Shown here piece after piece: positions 63,245 through 64,000 of a stretch of DNA of 64,000 bases; within the stretch, counting starts at the first letter, position 1; every line of letters begins with the position of its first letter. The notes under the pieces were generated by a model. That model did no database searches, had not been told where the DNA came from, and saw nothing but the letters and a program-made list of their open reading frames with translations. The stretch covers positions 22,681 through 86,680 of the forward strand of contig JAFEBM010000023.1 in NCBI GenBank assembly GCA_018242685.1. Reading direction: 5' to 3'. The DNA comes from Nitrospira sp. Its GTDB lineage: Bacteria; Nitrospirota; Nitrospiria; Nitrospirales; Nitrospiraceae. The position numbers and the translations under genes were made by a program.

Positions 63245-63802
63245 TCATCGCGAGACCGCCGGGAGAGCTCCGTCAACGGAGCACATCTTCTCAGAAGAGA
63301 GGAACCACTTTGTTCCTGCCGGACGGAACCCCCAGACCGTCGCGAGCGCCTCACACGTCAATAGAGCAAGGGCATCCTTCGTGGGACGGCTCTCGAACGT
63401 TGCATACCGAGCGCTGCCGCTCCAGGAGACTCGTCCGGTCTGAACCTCTACGCCACGGACGCTGATCATCGGAGCCCGAGCATCGCCTCCGCGATTGATA
63501 AATACCACTTCCTGCACTCCCATCTTCTTCGCGGTCTGAAGGATGGTCGCCTCATCCTTGAGTGTGTGCATCAGCTCGGGGTTGTCCGTCTCCAGGTTCG
63601 CGTACAAGAGGCTCCGCTCGAGAACAGACAACCCTCGCTTCTGCAGCCAGGTCGTCGCCATGCCCACGGCGCTCACATCGTCTCCCCAAACAATCGTAGG
63701 CGCGTCCTTAGCCGGCAGATCCTGTCGAAACCCGTCGGTCACCGGCACGCATCCGGCGAAGAATACCATCATCCAGCCACACGCGATCATGAATGTCCTC
63801 AT
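63245..63802 (-). CDS. Lipoprotein of unknown function
   Basis: A 185-residue protein with a lipoprotein signal (MRTFMIACGWMMVFFAGC). The mature part includes ATTWLQKRGLSVLERSLLYANLETDNPELMHTLKDEATILQTAKKMGVQEVVFINRGGDARAPMISVRGVEVQTGRVSWSGSARYATF. This layout (a WLQKRG-type helix, then a strand with VRGVEVQTGRVSWSG) is seen in envelope lipoproteins that resemble CsgG/PEGA-type assembly proteins, but I cannot assign it. It lies upstream of the other lipoprotein gene in the same orientation. Confidence 0.75.
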   Translation of the reverse strand: MRTFMIACGWMMVFFAGCVPVTDGFRQDLPAKDAPTIVWGDDVSAVGMATTWLQKRGLSVLERSLLYANLETDNPELMHTLKDEATILQTAKKMGVQEVVFINRGGDARAPMISVRGVEVQTGRVSWSGSARYATFESRPTKDALALLTCEALATVWGFRPAGTKWFLSSEKMCSVDGALPAVSR

Positions 63803-63961
63803 GAAGCCCTCCGTACAACTCTCAGGATCCGACTGTTCAATTTCCTCGGTCGCCTCGAGAAAGTCCAGATTTCCGATTCCAAAAACAAGCAACGCCTCTG
63901 TGTTCGATCCTACACATCGCGATGGCTATGTGCAATCAGAACGTTGCTGAATTGGGAGCAT

Positions 63962-63975
63962 ATCTTGTTCTGTGC
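63962..63975. repeat. Third copy of the dispersed repeat core
   Basis: ATCTTGTTCTGTGC, identical to 61912-61925. It lies upstream of the lipoprotein pair, near the right window edge. Only this core matches, not the full 25 bp. Confidence 0.6.
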
Positions 63976-64000
63976 GTGGAGGTCATGTCAATAGGTGTGT

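Noticed and set aside
1..64000. CRISPR array, tRNA or rRNA genes
   Set aside because: I saw no regularly spaced repeats and no cloverleaf or rRNA core sequences; tRNA scanning by eye is limited, so a program should confirm.

Overview
The window is a GC-rich (roughly 58 % by eye) bacterial chromosome segment. Gene content and style suggest a Nitrospira-like member of the Nitrospirota: a GlgE/TreS/TreT glycogen-trehalose cluster with a DUF5752 protein, an exo-sialidase-like protein next to a MoaD-like protein, many small exported proteins, and tandem paralogs. This assignment is an inference from gene content; there is no rRNA or other marker in the window. I saw no rRNA, tRNA, CRISPR array, intact insertion sequence or integrase gene.

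Layout. 1-2.1 kb: the N-terminal part of an M32 carboxypeptidase (minus strand, cut by the window edge), an O-methyltransferase and a PIN-toxin/antitoxin pair. 2.4-7.1 kb: a three-gene plus-strand unit made of a two-TM DUF4231/SLATT-like protein, a metacaspase-like protease and a 1054-residue protein that joins an LCAT-like lipase, a macro/leucyl-aminopeptidase-N-like domain and a CHAT protease. This is the best candidate for an undescribed conflict or cell-death system. 7.1-15.8 kb: mostly minus-strand small genes (a tandem FKBP pair, VOC proteins, a BNR-repeat protein, two DUF1579 paralogs, an HxlR regulator facing a thioredoxin-like gene), with several decaying genes at 12.4-13.7 kb. 16.1-22.2 kb: an RND efflux operon (adaptor, pump, STAS protein, outer-membrane factor). 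22.5-34.6 kb: exported proteins, a polyprenyl synthase, a membrane protein and a methyltransferase, an ECF sigma/anti-sigma pair, an arylamine N-acetyltransferase, remnants, and a large metallo-beta-lactamase-fold protein.

34.8-37.7 kb: an adenine methyltransferase plus XamI-like endonuclease flanked by an 80-bp direct repeat that duplicates the 3' end of the neighbouring sigma-54 regulator gene. 37.7-46.8 kb: the regulator, a YCII protein, an exported beta-carbonic anhydrase, an alkylation-repair pair (Ada/AlkA fusion and O6-alkylguanine methyltransferase), a cupin gene followed by a textbook integron attC site, a methyltransferase, an Old Yellow Enzyme and a VOC protein.

47.3-58.9 kb: trehalose/alpha-glucan metabolism (DUF5752, TreS, TreT-like, a GT2-type enzyme, an MscS-like TM protein, GlgE, maltokinase, GlgB). 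Together they can make trehalose, isomerise it to maltose, phosphorylate the maltose, polymerise it and branch the product. 58.9-62 kb: a YoeB/YefM module with TTGTACAA operator palindromes, then two integron-like cassettes (an unknown protein and a TIR-like NADase candidate) with attC-type sequences, bracketed by 25-bp inverted repeats. 62.5-64 kb: two lipoprotein genes.
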